From Paramecium tetraurelia (lineage: Eukaryota > Ciliophora > Oligohymenophorea > Peniculida > Parameciidae), in contig NW_001799133.1 of NCBI RefSeq assembly GCF_000165425.1, forward strand, positions 186,001 through 250,000: a stretch of 64,000 bases of DNA, written 5' to 3'. The notes beneath the pieces are model-generated. The model searched no databases. It saw only the letters and a program-made list of their open reading frames with translations, and had not been told where the DNA came from. This document shows, one piece after another, positions 13,861 through 25,665 of the stretch (within the stretch, counting starts at the first letter, position 1; every line of letters begins with the position of its first letter). A program made the translations under genes and the position numbers.

Positions 13861-16800
13861 ATGCTGAAACCTAAGATAAGCAACCCAAACAGTATTGCAT
13901 TAATTAATTTAGACAAGATTACTGGATGCAAGGTTGAAGGTCAAATCAAACCAAAAATGACAATAAAAGAAAGTAAATAATAAGGATATACAGAATCAGA
14001 TTAATAGGATATTTTCATGGCTAGCAAGTAAAATCCTAGTCAAATAGTTACACCCAACAAAACCAAGAAAAAGAAGAAGAAAAAATCTAAGAAATCCTCT
14101 TAGAAATCAAAAACTGAAATACAAAAAAGTGGTTTTAAAACAAAAAAGTCTATTTCGTAAGTTATTCCATGGGGTGTGAATCAGCAGAGACTACGCAATT
14201 ACATTTTAGCTGAACAATAGAAATATTATAATGCGATTTAACGTAGAAATACAAGAACAACTGTAGACCTCAAAGAAAGAAGATAATAAATTGGCACATC
14301 ATTTTTAAACTAATACATCGAAAAGAATCTTAAATCAATGATGAAAAGTAATATGATTTATTAAGCTAGAGAAAAAATCTTTCCATGATGAAAATCAACC
14401 TAAGCAAAAATTAAAAATATCAACTGCTTTGTAATAATAATACAAAAAGTTGGGAAGCAAATCTAAAAATTTCAATATTCTACCAAATCGAATGAAAATG
14501 AGTTTTATTCACTATCCTAGTCCTGCTTAGAAAGTATAAAAAAGAAATAGAAGTCTCTCGTAAGGTTAACAGAATAAGCCAATTTAAATTAATAGAATTA
14601 GAACCGGTTCTCTTTATGAGAAGCCAGGAACCTTATTTGAAGCTCCTAATTTATAATTGAAGTTCAATAAAGCAGAAAAGCAAAAAAGGATTGTTTTATA
14701 ATATTAAAACATCGAAGAGAATTATCTAAATTATAAAAAACTAGGGTGTAATTCATCAAAAAATTAATCAAAACCCCAATCATCTCTTTATAAATTAATG
14801 AGCAACTCAAGCAGCAATAATATTCCAAATGACAGTGATGGAGAATAAAATATTTAAGACTTGGATGATAGCTTTTATAGTTAAAAGAATATTCTAGATA
14901 CTCATTCTGAAGAAGAAGAAGCATAAAAAATTGAAGAAACAAACATCTTTTAATGTACTTTTCCTGAAAATTATAATGAAGAATATTATTTCAAAAAAGA
15001 AAATTTTAAGAAGATTACTTTACCTTAAAATACTTACTCTGTTGAAAATTAGGCAGCAGTGATCATTTAAAAGGTATGGAAAGGATATTAAGTACGAAAG
15101 AAGATTTTTAAATCTAAATTCTAATAGAATAAAGATAATAAAACTAAGGATGGATTAAATTTAAAAAGTTTAACCAAATCTCAAATTAATAAACTAATCA
15201 AATTTGGATTTCTCAAAAAAGGATCAATAGATAACTCATAACTTATAGATGAATCTAGCTTTGTAAGTCAGTCTAGACCCAATTCTTAAATAGATAATTA
15301 AAAGGATACAAAAAAGATTAATGAATCAAATTAATATTAAAAGTTCATAGAAAACTTTTAAGATGATTTAGATTGCAGGCCTAACTCGTCTAATCAATAG
15401 AACTAAGTTTCAAGTAAATTTAAAGACATTTAGTTACAAATAATATCTGAGTATACTCCTGAAAAAATTAAGAAATCATATCAACATTCTCAAGATGAAT
15501 CATTTGGAAATTAAAAATCGAAAAAAATTAGTAAATTATCAATCGATGTTGAAGAGTAAGAAGAGGAGAATAAAGTTGATATTGGAGAAATAAGATGTGC
15601 TTTTGGTTCAGAATCATTATTAAAGAGTCTTTCTTAAGAAGGTGAATAATCATTCTAATAAGACAAAGGGCTGTTTGAATAAACATCATTCTAAGACTTT
15701 GTTATGAATAAGTTTAAAGAACTTATGTAAAGAGACAAGATGGACTAATTAATTGCTTTAAGAGAAGAGGCAGTTCAATAAAGACAATAATAATCTTTAA
15801 GGTAAATTGATAAAGCCTTTTAAAATAATCAAATATCCCCAAGGACTTTCGAGGTTTAACAAAGGAAAGTCGAGAAGTGGGTTAATAAATAAAAAAATGA
15901 TTTAGAGTAAAAAAAGAGGGAGATTCTCAAAGGATAACAAAGTGTGTTTGATGCTATTGTGAAAACTTAAAGAGATTTGCAATTTGTGAAATAAATGCTA
16001 TCTTCATAAAATTCTTAAACATACATCAAAATAGTTGATAACTTAAGCTAAGAATCAGCAAATTATAGTGAAAATTCCTTAAAGAGTTCAATTATTGATA
16101 TTTAAATATCAAATTCTTAAATGTTGCAATCTTAACAAGATGATAAAAATAAAGCTTATGATGATGTAGTAACAATTTAGAGAAAAAGCAATAATATATT
16201 AGAGGAGAAAGAATTAATTTGTCCTGAACCCTTCAATCTAAAAAAATTGGCTTAATCTTAGTTTGTTAGAAATGTGGAACAGCTCAAAGAACCATAAAAA
16301 ATATCTGAAAAATGTGCAGATTCATATTCTATTTTAATTTCAAATATGCTGATATAAGAAGAAGTGAATAGTTTTTATATAGAAATGTAAAGAGATGGCA
16401 TTGATTTATATGAACTAATCAGCAAATCTTAATTCAATAATAAGAATTAGATTGTTTAGCCAAAAGAACAAAAGATTCAAGGTTTGAAAACAAATGTTGC
16501 ATAAATTAAATCATATCTCAAATATTTGGAAGAGTATTTGATAGGTAACAAATTATCTTATGTCTTTTAGATAATTTAATGATTCAAATCTAGAGAATTA
16601 TCAACATTCCATTGGGTCCATCCTCTCAATTAATGCTTAAGTTTCTTCAACCAATAAGAGACTCAGCAGAGTCAGACTATGATTCAAATGGAGCTTAGCA
16701 ATAAATCATTCTCAATGTAGAGTTATTTGGTAAATTTGAAAGATTTTTAATGGAATAGCGAATCATTAATCATCAAAATAAACTCATAATTGAATTAGAA

Positions 16801-17261
16801 CATATTCATAATAAAGCAATATTTGATTCTTTAAACGAAGCACTTGATTAGTTTAGACCATATGGTCTACATGGATAACCATTTTTGTGGAAATCTGACC
16901 CAACCAGATTGAGAGCAAGGGAAAATTAATTGACCGATGTACCTCAAATCATCAGGAAAGCCTCAGACAAAGTCATAGATTGGAGTCATTACATGGCAGG
17001 GATCTTGGTTGATAAAGAGGATTCACCATTTCCAAAATCTATGTAATTAGACCAAGAAACCATAGCTTAAATACGAGAAGACAGACTCTATAGAATGTTA
17101 ACATTAGATGTATAATTTAATTGTGAGAATTATAGATTATTGATAATGAAGATAGATGGACAAATTACGATGAAGAGACTACTGAAATCTCAATAGATTT
17201 ATCAGATCTATTGTTTGATTTTCTGATTGAAGAAGTAGCTTATGAGATGTATAAGAAATGA
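13861..17261 (+). CDS. IQ-motif protein with DUF4378-like C-terminus (CAP350-like)
   Basis: A protein of about 1,100 residues. A basic N-terminus has Lys runs near residues 65-80. A single IQ motif (AAVIIQKVWKGYQVRKK), a calmodulin-binding site, lies near residue 390. A long Gln/Ser/Asn-rich middle contains coiled segments. The C-terminus is conserved-looking and the last exon, after a 26-nt intron, reads DNEDRWTNYDEETTEI then DLLFDFLIEEVAYEMYKK. This Trp/acidic/LIEEV pattern resembles DUF4378 ends of centrosomal and plant microtubule proteins, including CEP350. Introns of 22, 26 and 26 nt restore the frame. A basal-body or microtubule role is likely by inference. Confidence 0.7.
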
Positions 17262-17960
17262 TGTTTTTGTTGAATATATTAAAATTCAGTTGTTTTAATT
17301 CTTCATGTCTAATTTTTAATTGCATAGAAACAATAACCTCTCTTTTTTTATTTAAAATCAATTTTATTTATGCTCTAAATATAAATTAATAATATTACTG
17401 CAAACTCGAATTCAAATTGATTTATGATTTTCTTAAGCCAAATTTTAAATGAGTTTAATTAAGACTTTAATAAAATTATTTATAAAAAGAATTATGAATC
17501 CCACTACTATTTCCTATGAGTGATCGACATATAAACAAAGTTTTGTAGTCTATCTTATTCTTCTTATACAAATCTAATTTGATGTTTTATATTTTAGTAC
17601 ATTAAGATCTTCATTTGATGTCGTCAATCTTGAAATAAAAATTAAGATTATTAGATCGCCATAGTGGATCTCATTAATGCAAAAACATTCTAAATTCTCA
17701 AATTAAGTATTTTTCAATAGTTTCTTTGGGTTTTCTTAAAATCTCTATTCATTTCATTTCTAATTTCTCTTATCATTTAGGGTAATTGTAATTGAGTTTG
17801 ATCTTAATTTACTAGTGTGCTATCAAATCTTCTTTTCTTTTTAGTAGATATTATATAACAATTATTATTTAATGAATTAATAATATTGGAAATATAGCTG
17901 TATTTATAGCAATTTATATGTTAATAAAATTTTAAGAATAATTAATTATTAACTTTCATC
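17180..17960 (-). pseudogene. Possible decayed minus-strand gene with in-frame TGAs
   Basis: Reading the minus strand in one frame gives protein-like sequence with several TGA codons, for example around RKPKETIEKYL, FRMFLHQ, DPLWRSNNLNFYFKIDD and LDLYKKNKIDYKTLFICRS. The frame then stays open to 17179, overlapping the 3' end of the plus-strand gene. Short introns do not remove the stops convincingly. It could be a degraded gene, a gene whose splicing I failed to solve, or chance reading in AT-rich DNA. Another frame from ATG near 17958 gives a 78-codon ORF. Confidence is low. Confidence 0.25.
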
Positions 17961-18216
17961 TAATTAAACTTCATTATTTGCGTAAACAAAAATTATTCAG
18001 AGCACATGAAAGATCAATTGAAGGTTAAAAATAATAAATATTAATTATGTCCAACTTATTAGGAATAACTAAAAGGATTTATAATATAAGAAAAAATTAT
18101 TCATCAAATAAATAATACTCAAACAAGAGTTATTTTTTATAACCAACCATTAATACTAAAAATTGAATCATATAAATTAAAAAATTAAAATCTTAATTCA
18201 TTAATTAAAATAAATA

Positions 18217-18285
18217 ATGAGAGAAAAGTGGAGAAAGAAGAGAATGCGAAGACTCAAGAGAAAAAGACGTAAGGCACGTAAGTGA
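18217..18285 (+). CDS. RPL41: Ribosomal protein eL41
   Basis: A 22-codon ORF beginning MREKWRKKRMRRLKRKRRK is an unmistakable match to eL41, the smallest and most basic protein of the eukaryotic large ribosomal subunit, a single Arg/Lys helix at the subunit interface. Cytosolic eL41 is usually 25 residues, ending in a short R-S-K-type tail. Here TGA follows KARK, so the protein appears a few residues shorter. A GTAAGT donor-like sequence overlaps the last codons, so an unrecognised intron could add a normal tail, but I see no acceptor at a plausible distance. Upstream TAAATA-rich sequence is typical of local promoters. Confidence 0.9.
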   Translation: MREKWRKKRMRRLKRKRRKARK

Positions 18286-18545
18286 TGCAAGAATGTGATA
18301 AATATAAACATATTTAATTGAACATCTTTTTATTCAAATTATAGCATTTCTTTTTTTTCTTGATTTCTAATAAATGGGTAAGTTCTTAGAGAACATCCTT
18401 TGGCCTTATGAACATTTTTTATGTATAATAGGGACCGCAAAAATTGTTCAATAGAGCTTGTGAAGTTTTGATAAATGCAGTTAATTAATTATTTTTTAAT
18501 TTCAATGGAGCAGGAAGCCTTTCACTAAGTGCAAAACTATATTTT
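18286..18545. other. Unexplained interval between eL41 and kinase
   Basis: This stretch is less AT-rich than other spacers. It includes a 28-codon ORF starting MGKFLENILWPYEHF and the segment gggaccgcaaaaattgttca. It may be leader sequence, a small ORF, or a small non-coding RNA. Nothing can be named with confidence. Confidence 0.3.
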
Positions 18546-20345
18546 ATGTAAATATATGCAATTTAACAAGAGCGTACATTGGGATAAGGAACTTTTGGGA
18601 AGGTGAAATTAGGCTATCATACAATAACAGATGAATATGTATGAGTAATTGTATATTTATTAGGTTGCCATTAAAGTTCTTGAGAAGAACCGTATTGAAA
18701 ATTAGTTTGATTTAATGAGAGTTTAGAGGGAAATAATGATTTTGAGAAAAGTCAATCATCCAAATGTGATAAAATTGTATGAAGTAATAACTTCATTGAT
18801 TAAAGATTTTAGAATCAGAATAGTCTGTGTATTTAGTTATGGAATACGTGAGAGGGGGAGAGCTGTATGATTACATAATAAAGAAAAATTAGTAATGTGA
18901 ATCCTAATTGAATTAGCCTGCCTGAACACATAGCTGTGCGATTTTTCTAGTAGATTATTTTTGCGATAGAATACTTGCATAGCAATAATATTACACATCG
19001 AGATTTGAAGCCAGAGAATCTATTATTGGATGAAAATAAATAATTAAAGATTGCAGATTTTGGTTTGAGTTTCATCTCTCTTACAAAAGGAGAACCATTG
19101 AAAACAGCTTGTGGTTCTCCCTGTTATGCAGCACCAGAAATGCTAGGTATATACATTCAATATCAAAGTCGGTAAATAATATGAAGGGTTAAAAAGTGAT
19201 ATTTGGAGTTGTGGAATAATCTTATTTGCAATGCTTTGCGGTTACTTGCCATTTGAACATGAAAACACAAAAGAATTATATTAATTAATTAAAACGAGTG
19301 ACTTTGAAAAGCCTGCTCATTTATCATCCAATGCAATTGATATATTAACAAAGATCCTTGTTAAGGACCCAGAGAAAAGATTAAATTTTGATTAAATTAA
19401 GTAACATCCTTTTTTTCTAATGCAACCTCCTTTGTAACGAAAGAATTTGAATTTAGATGATTAAATTATAATTTAAAAGATGATGGAAATGGGTTATTCT
19501 CAAAATTAAATTACATTTTAATTGCACGCTAATAAACATAATACTTTAACTACAATCTATTTTTTATTATAAAAAAAATAAAACCAACCTTATAGAAAGA
19601 ACTTCTTTCAGAATATTCAAAACATTGCTAATTTGAAATTGGATATAAATTAAAAAAGACATACTGCTGTTAAGTTCTAACCTTCACAATAAGGATCCCC
19701 AAATTTTGAAAAGTATGAGCTCAGATAATAAAAATTGAGATCGAGAATTGATAATTCTCCTTATCTGTAAACTTAGAATTCATAAAAATTCAAAAAAGTT
19801 AATTTATCTGTATAATCAAAAAGAGTAAGTGTTCAGATTGATAATGCACGCTAAAAGACATATTCAGTGTAAGAGAAATATTCTGATTATCCATAATTCA
19901 TGAATAATGCTTTGTTAGATTCTAAGTAGATTTATGAATATATCTTAGGATTCAAACAAGAAAAAACTCGAAATTATAAGGAAGCATTAAGTTATAGCCA
20001 AAAAAGGAAACAGATAATGGAGTAAAAACAGAGGTAAATGAGGAGATTAAAAACTATTTCAATGGTAATTTGACATAAGTAAGACAAAGAAATAAAACAT
20101 AACCAAACAAAAATGATGAGGCTTTAAAGTTTTTTGATAAAAATTCAAAAGTAAAAGCATCTCATTAAGTATTATTTGATGTAAATTAGATTGTATCCAA
20201 AACACCCTAAAACAATCCCTTTGTTCAAGCTGAAATGAGTAGAACCAAATAGTTACAATAATAGTTAATTGAAAGCAAATACTCTGCATTAAAAAAAAAA
20301 AGAATTGAATTCAAAGTTCAAAGATTATTGGGAAATCAATTTTGA
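18546..20345 (+). CDS. SNF1/AMPK-like serine/threonine protein kinase
   Basis: A kinase domain starts right at the N-terminus: the glycine loop [12 protein letters not shown], the lysine motif [11 protein letters not shown], the catalytic loop [16 protein letters not shown], a T-loop with [16 protein letters not shown], and the C-lobe [21 protein letters not shown]. This pattern is typical of SNF1/AMPK/MARK kinases, with the activating Thr before [15 protein letters not shown]-like segment follows ([16 protein letters not shown]), as in SNF1/AMPK autoinhibitory regions, then a Ser/Lys/Gln-rich tail. Introns of 22-25 nt occur in the kinase domain, and a 23-nt intron lies in the tail. Energy-sensing or cell-polarity signalling is inferred. 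Confidence 0.88.
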
Positions 20346-20439
20346 TTAAATTGTAACAATAACTTATTTAAAAGAGTGATAATAATTGCATTCTTGATGA
20401 ATGCAAGATAATTAATTATTTATTTAATAATGTACAATC

Positions 20440-21079
20440 TCATTACTTTCCATACTCTTTTTAGGTCATTAGATTATAAAAATCATCGAAAGTAACAAAT
20501 CCATCATCATCCAAATCAGCCTAGATTATTTATCAAAACAATTTATACTTTCTTAAACATATGCTAAATTTCTTCGTCTGTCATTTCTTCTCCCAGGTCT
20601 TAAGCTACTCTTTTGAGTTCATCCCAAGTAATTCTACCTTCAACTTATTAAATCAATTACCTTCTTTGTTCCAATCATATAAATTGAATACTTTTTGAAT
20701 TTATTCTCGTGTATCTTTATCACTAATTTTAGCTGTCGCTAGATGTAAAAATTCTTCAAAATCAATTCCTCCAGAATTATCAGTGTCCAATTCACCTAAT
20801 ACTTGATAAATAAATTTATTGTGATATGTTTTAATTCCAGATGCCTCAAAGGCTTCTCTCAATTCTTATGGATCGATCGCTCCTGACCCATCATTATCGA
20901 AAATATCAAAAGCTTAATTACAATTATAATTTTATCATACTTTGACTTCTAAGACTTCCTCTTTTGTTAAATGAGGAGGTTTGGCATAATCTTCAGCATT
21001 GAATCCCTTTTGTTGAGTAGTTTAGATTTTTTGAAAATACCTTTGTTTGGCTAACGTACAGTTTAAGGTTATTTGTCAT
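20440..21079 (-). CDS. Centrin-like EF-hand calcium-binding protein
   Basis: About 185 residues with four EF-hand units. EF1 DIFDNDGSGAIDPQEL and EF2 ELDTDNSGGIDFEEF have canonical calcium loops. EF3 (NLYDWNKEGRITWDEL) lacks the usual acidic residues and is probably inactive. EF4 ADLDDDGFVTFDDF is canonical. The linker (ASGIKTYHNKFIYQVL, EFLHLATAKISDKDTREQI) is close to centrin/caltractin. Ciliates have many centrins in basal bodies and the contractile infraciliary lattice. The reading frame needs three or four introns. The first exon boundary is uncertain, since the N-terminal frame joins through either a 34-nt intron or an unknown upstream start. Confidence 0.85.
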
Positions 21080-21133
21080 TTTATCTTGACATTAATTAAA
21101 TCGATATTAATTTTAATAAAAAGTATATTATTT

Positions 21134-22411
21134 TCATTTTGCAATGTTTATGAATTCATTATCATCTCCAAATATTTATTCAAAGGATTTCTCTATTTCA
21201 GCTTTTGTTTCTAAAAGTGAAAAAAAAAATAAATCTTAGTATTCTTATTTGAAATGTTAAAACTAATCAATAATAATAGAATTTTACTATTTGCCATAAA
21301 TCCAATAATTCAAGTGCATTACGAATACAGAGACAAACAACAATAGATGGATCAATAAGTGAATTGTGTATCAATTATATATTTTAACAGGTGTAAGACG
21401 CTTGATTTTTTGAAAGATCATCAAAATTCTGAGCGTTTTGTACAAAATGTGGATCCAAATAGATGAGGTAATCTTGAATTCTACCTACAAAATATAAGGC
21501 TCTTTTCGATACTCCACCTATCATTCCTTGAAAATAAGGTAGAGCTATTATTTAATTTAAAACTTCCAAATAATCCTTATTTATGTTTTGAAGACCAATA
21601 CGAGTAGGAAGGAAAATACAAATGCCTTTGTGATCTTATAAATCGAATTGATTATTATTTTTAGCACGCTCTTTCAACCAAATTTCATTACCTTCTTATT
21701 GATTAAACATTTATTGAATTGCATCTTAGAGAATAAAAGCACAATCATAATTAATATATATTTCCATATTTAAGGAGTCTTATTATTAACATTCAATTTA
21801 CATTGGGAGTATTTAAATAAATAGTCTAAGGTTTATAGTATTTCATCAGATTTATACCAATCTCCAGGTTCTTTCTTCAGTTCAACTTTTGCATAATGAA
21901 CAATTTTTTAAATAGAAAATGGAGCATGATAATATTAGTTTTAGTTCTTATGAAACTATTAAATGAAATCAGTCAACTCATTATCATCATCATCTATGAA
22001 ATGTCTAATTAAAACTATCAATTATTCTGGCTTTTTAAAATAATTATAATATCGTATGATTTAAGCCAAAGCCATTTGAGCAACTCTAATCATACATCCC
22101 CAACCTGTATCTGAAGTTAATGAGCTCACTTAAAAATATAAGTAATATAAACCTTAAAATTTTGGAATATTTTTCCTATATGAAAACCAAATAATTTTGG
22201 AACAGGTCTACTTTACTTTTTCAATTCTTTACTTAAAAATTTAATAAATTTCTCTTACTTCTATGTCTGCATCATTTGATATTGTTTCATTCAAAATATG
22301 AATTATTTTGTCCTATTATCTTAATTATTTATCTATATCATAAACATATTAAGTCAAATTAAACTTGGTATTATACCATCTGTTTAGCAAGGATTCACAT
22401 AAGTTTTACAT
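21134..22411 (-). CDS. ATG4: Autophagy cysteine protease ATG4 (peptidase family C54)
   Basis: ATG4 processes and delipidates Atg8, the ubiquitin-like protein of autophagosome membranes. The family signature is clear: IIWFSYRKNIPKF, then a 24-nt intron, then SLTSDTGWGCMIRVAQMALA, which contains the catalytic Cys (GWGC). APFSIQKIVHYAKVELKKEPGDW follows the family pattern. The catalytic Asp-His pair appears as IYLDPHFVQ, and a later CQNIQLIHNSLIDPSIVVCLCI corresponds to the conserved C-terminal half. The N-terminus begins MQNLCESLLNRWYNTKF. At least four introns of 23-27 nt are required and all join frames precisely. Total length of about 390 aa fits ATG4. Confidence 0.93.
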
Positions 22412-22465
22412 ATATTATTAATTATTTATACTATTAATACTGATATCTAATATTATAAATAATTC

Positions 22466-25400
22466 ATGGCTAATCAATTTATTGAATATACATCATAAGA
22501 ATTTTTGTAATTGCATTCTTACCTTTTAAATACAAATAACAACACCCTAGAATTAGAGAAAACAGTAATATTTCATTGAGTATTTCAGTTCAAGGAAATA
22601 GAAAAAGCTTGCAATGCATTTTCAGCATCTTTAAAAAAAATTGCCGAACGACTCCACGAATTTGTGAGTAAAGGCACAGGAGATGATGATAATATCGAAT
22701 GTGTCTACTAGTATTTGAGTAACTTTTTACTTTAAAATTCACAATAGTGGTAATAAACAAGTGAAAATTTGAAAAGCGAAGTTTATTTATATTATTATTC
22801 ATTTCTAGGTTCTTGAACCATATCAATTAATTATGAGCAATTACAGAAATATAAACCTGAAATTATCTTCAGAAATGAAAGATTACATTGGAAATATTTC
22901 ATCACTAAATAAGCAAATCTCAGATTAGTAAGAGGAATATATACGCTTAATGCAAAATGCTGATAAGTGCTAGTTACTTATGGAAAGAACAGTTGGAGAA
23001 ATTGCTAAAGGAAATAAAGGCAAGGAAGAATTGGTAAAAGCTTCAGAAAAGCAAATTAAATTAAAAGAAATTGCAGTAGAAGCTTAAGAAGATTATAAAA
23101 AACTCATAGAGAAGGGAAATAAGAAACTAACTGATTTTGATGTGAAGATTAAAGATTGGTATTAGTAAGTATATTTAAATGATGAAAACAGGTAAAAATT
23201 ATAATTGAAATTAGAATCAAGTTCTCTAAGCAAATTATGTTGTCGTTGATGAAAAAGTTAACTAATGAAACTGTCTATTCTATTTACCAAGACAAACTAA
23301 ACTAATTGGAATAACGAGTCACTTAAAAATAACCTCAGGATCTTCAACATTAAATCTAAAGATTGCTAAAAAAAAGTGGAAGTAATTCTTATACTTATTG
23401 AAGCTGATTCAATTTAATTTTCACTTTATGATTAAATTAATTATGATTAAATTAAAAGAGGAGAATGGAAAAAGCAACTGTAATTTTTAGGAAGTGAATG
23501 GACAATGATTGGGGAATAATTGAATGAAGAATAAGCAACAAAAATTATTCAATTCATAAATGATCTTATGGAAAATTTAGAAACTTCAGATGACAGTGCC
23601 AATAACTCAAGAAACAGGTCCTATTCCACATCTTCAACAAAATCAAATTAATTTTTATCACATGAATATTTGGGAGTCAAATAATTGATGACTAAATAAT
23701 CAGGCAGATCATTCTTAATTAAATTGTTATAAAAAGAAATTGAAAAGAGAAAAGTCAAATAATTAAATTTGTTAGAAGATTCTTTTAATGAAGTTAGTTC
23801 TATTTTTAAACATGTATTCTTAATTTTGGATGCTGAATTTGATGTTGAAGAGTTCTATATCTTTTTATAATTATCATTTAAAATTGTAAAAGGGGAAAAC
23901 TCTCATCTGATTTCGAGCTTCTCTAAGTTAGATATTTGGTAAAATAAATAGAAATGGAGATCTTTATATGAACACATTAAAACTACTAAATTTCAATAAA
24001 AATAAGTTTTAGATGATTAATTTAATTTAGTAAAAAAAGGATATGGATTGATTAGCAAAGGATTAAAGAAAATAACTGGAGCTGTATAAGGATAATAATT
24101 TTCAGAAAAAGAAAAATATTAATAACAAAAATACATAGTGTTACATGAGATTGCCACTTTCCTAAGTGAATTAAATGTCTCACCATAATTAGGAACAGAT
24201 GTTATATTAGAACTTGCATTTCATTCTGAAATCAAATTGGAAAAGGTGCAATTAGAAAAAATATTACAAATCATGGAAGAAAAAAATGCTCTAACTTTTA
24301 ACTCAAAGTATTCTTCAGGATTGGGAATGAAATAACGAAAGGAAGATAAGTTTAGAAGATTTGGTTTAAATAATGTTTAATCAAGAGTAATATATGCTAT
24401 TAGGTTATCTATTAAATACTTGTAACATAAGGATAGACCATATTAATTATTATTAGTATCAAAAGCCTTCAAATTTCACTTGAGATTTGCTATTGAAAAA
24501 TATTACCTAATTCACAATAGTTTACCATATTTAGAACAAAATCAATAGATCAGAGCATAAAACTTAAAAGTCTATCTAAGAACTGCTCAAAATCATATGG
24601 ATTACGCACTTAAAAAGTCAGAAGCTTAATAAGNNNNNNNNNNNNNNNNNNNNNNNNNNNNNNNNNNNNNNNNNNNNNNNNNNNNNNNNNNNNNNNNNNN
24701 NNNNNNNNNNNNNNNNNNNNNNNNNNNNNNNNNNNNNNNNNNNNNNNNNNNNNNNNNNNNNNNNNNNNNNNNNNNNNNNNNNNGCTCAGCGACTGCATTT
24801 GAATAAGAGATATAATAATACGAAGAAATTATCACTATGGATGTATAAAGATCGTTTCAAATTCATTTCGACAAAGTTCCTTCTAGTAAACTACAATCAT
24901 TCCTCAGAACTTATGCTTTTCATAATAAAGAGGTTGGATATTGTTAAGGAATGAATTATATTGTAGGATATTTGTATTTGACATTTGAAGATGAGGAAGT
25001 AACCTATATAGCATTCGATTATATTATGAATAACTACTTTTCGTAATATTTTGAAAATGAATTTGAGATGCTGGTATTTATTATATATATTATTTTTATT
25101 AGAAAAAAGTATTCTACTAATATGAGAGATTGTTATTCTTATTTTTACCTAATTTGTATCATCATTTTAAAAAAGTAAATTTCATTAATTATTAAAGTAA
25201 AAAGTCGATGCATCTTATTATTTAACTGCATGGGTTATAACTGTTTTTAGTCAGGTATATCAGTTTACATTACAATCAGCATTACTAAATATTGTATGGG
25301 ATATATTCATCATTTAATAATGGAAAGGTAATGAATCAATTTTATTCAAGGATTTTACAAATGCGTCTTATTTTTGTTGTATTTTTATTAAAAAGAACTA

Positions 25401-25652
25401 CTATAATTAGAATTTGATCAGATTCTCCATTTTTTGAGTGAGATCATAAAAAATGAATTGTTTAGTCTTAAAACGGAGTTATAAGTTTAAGAATATATTT
25501 GTACTAAGTTAAAGATTCCCTCAAAACCTCTAAAAGGAATAATCACAAATTAATTTAATGTTACAAATAGTTTATTGTAATAATTGGAATAGGAATTCAA
25601 TTGCTTTTCAACAAACTTAGAATCATAATTAAAATAATTTAAATATAAATGA
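22466..25652 (+). CDS. F-BAR-like plus TBC (Rab-GAP) domain protein
   Basis: The N-terminal 250 residues look like an F-BAR/FCH membrane-bending coiled coil: FKEIEKACNAFSASLKKIAERL, then VLEPYQLIMSNYRNINLKL and long helices. A long helical middle follows (residues about 300-700). The C-terminus is a TBC domain: DVQRSFQIHFDKVPSSKLQ, LRTYAFHNKEVGYCQGMNYI with the YCQGMN motif, then NIVWDIFIIQQ and helices. Introns of 20-29 nt join the exons, and 150 Ns interrupt the gene just before the TBC start. TBC domains activate GTP hydrolysis on Rab proteins. The catalytic Arg region (I..DVxR) is present as DVQR. A role at trafficking membranes is inferred. Confidence 0.75.
24634..24783. other. Assembly gap of 150 N
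   Basis: A run of exactly 150 undetermined bases inside the F-BAR/TBC gene, upstream of the TBC core. The coding frame resumes after it, so the size may be approximate. Any intron or linker here is unknown. Confidence 0.99.
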
Positions 25653-25665
25653 AATATATTTAGAT

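Noticed and set aside
14340-14400. Frameshift in the IQ/DUF4378-like gene near 14386
   Set aside because: A 22-nt GTAATATG...GCTAG intron restores the frame, so no error is needed.
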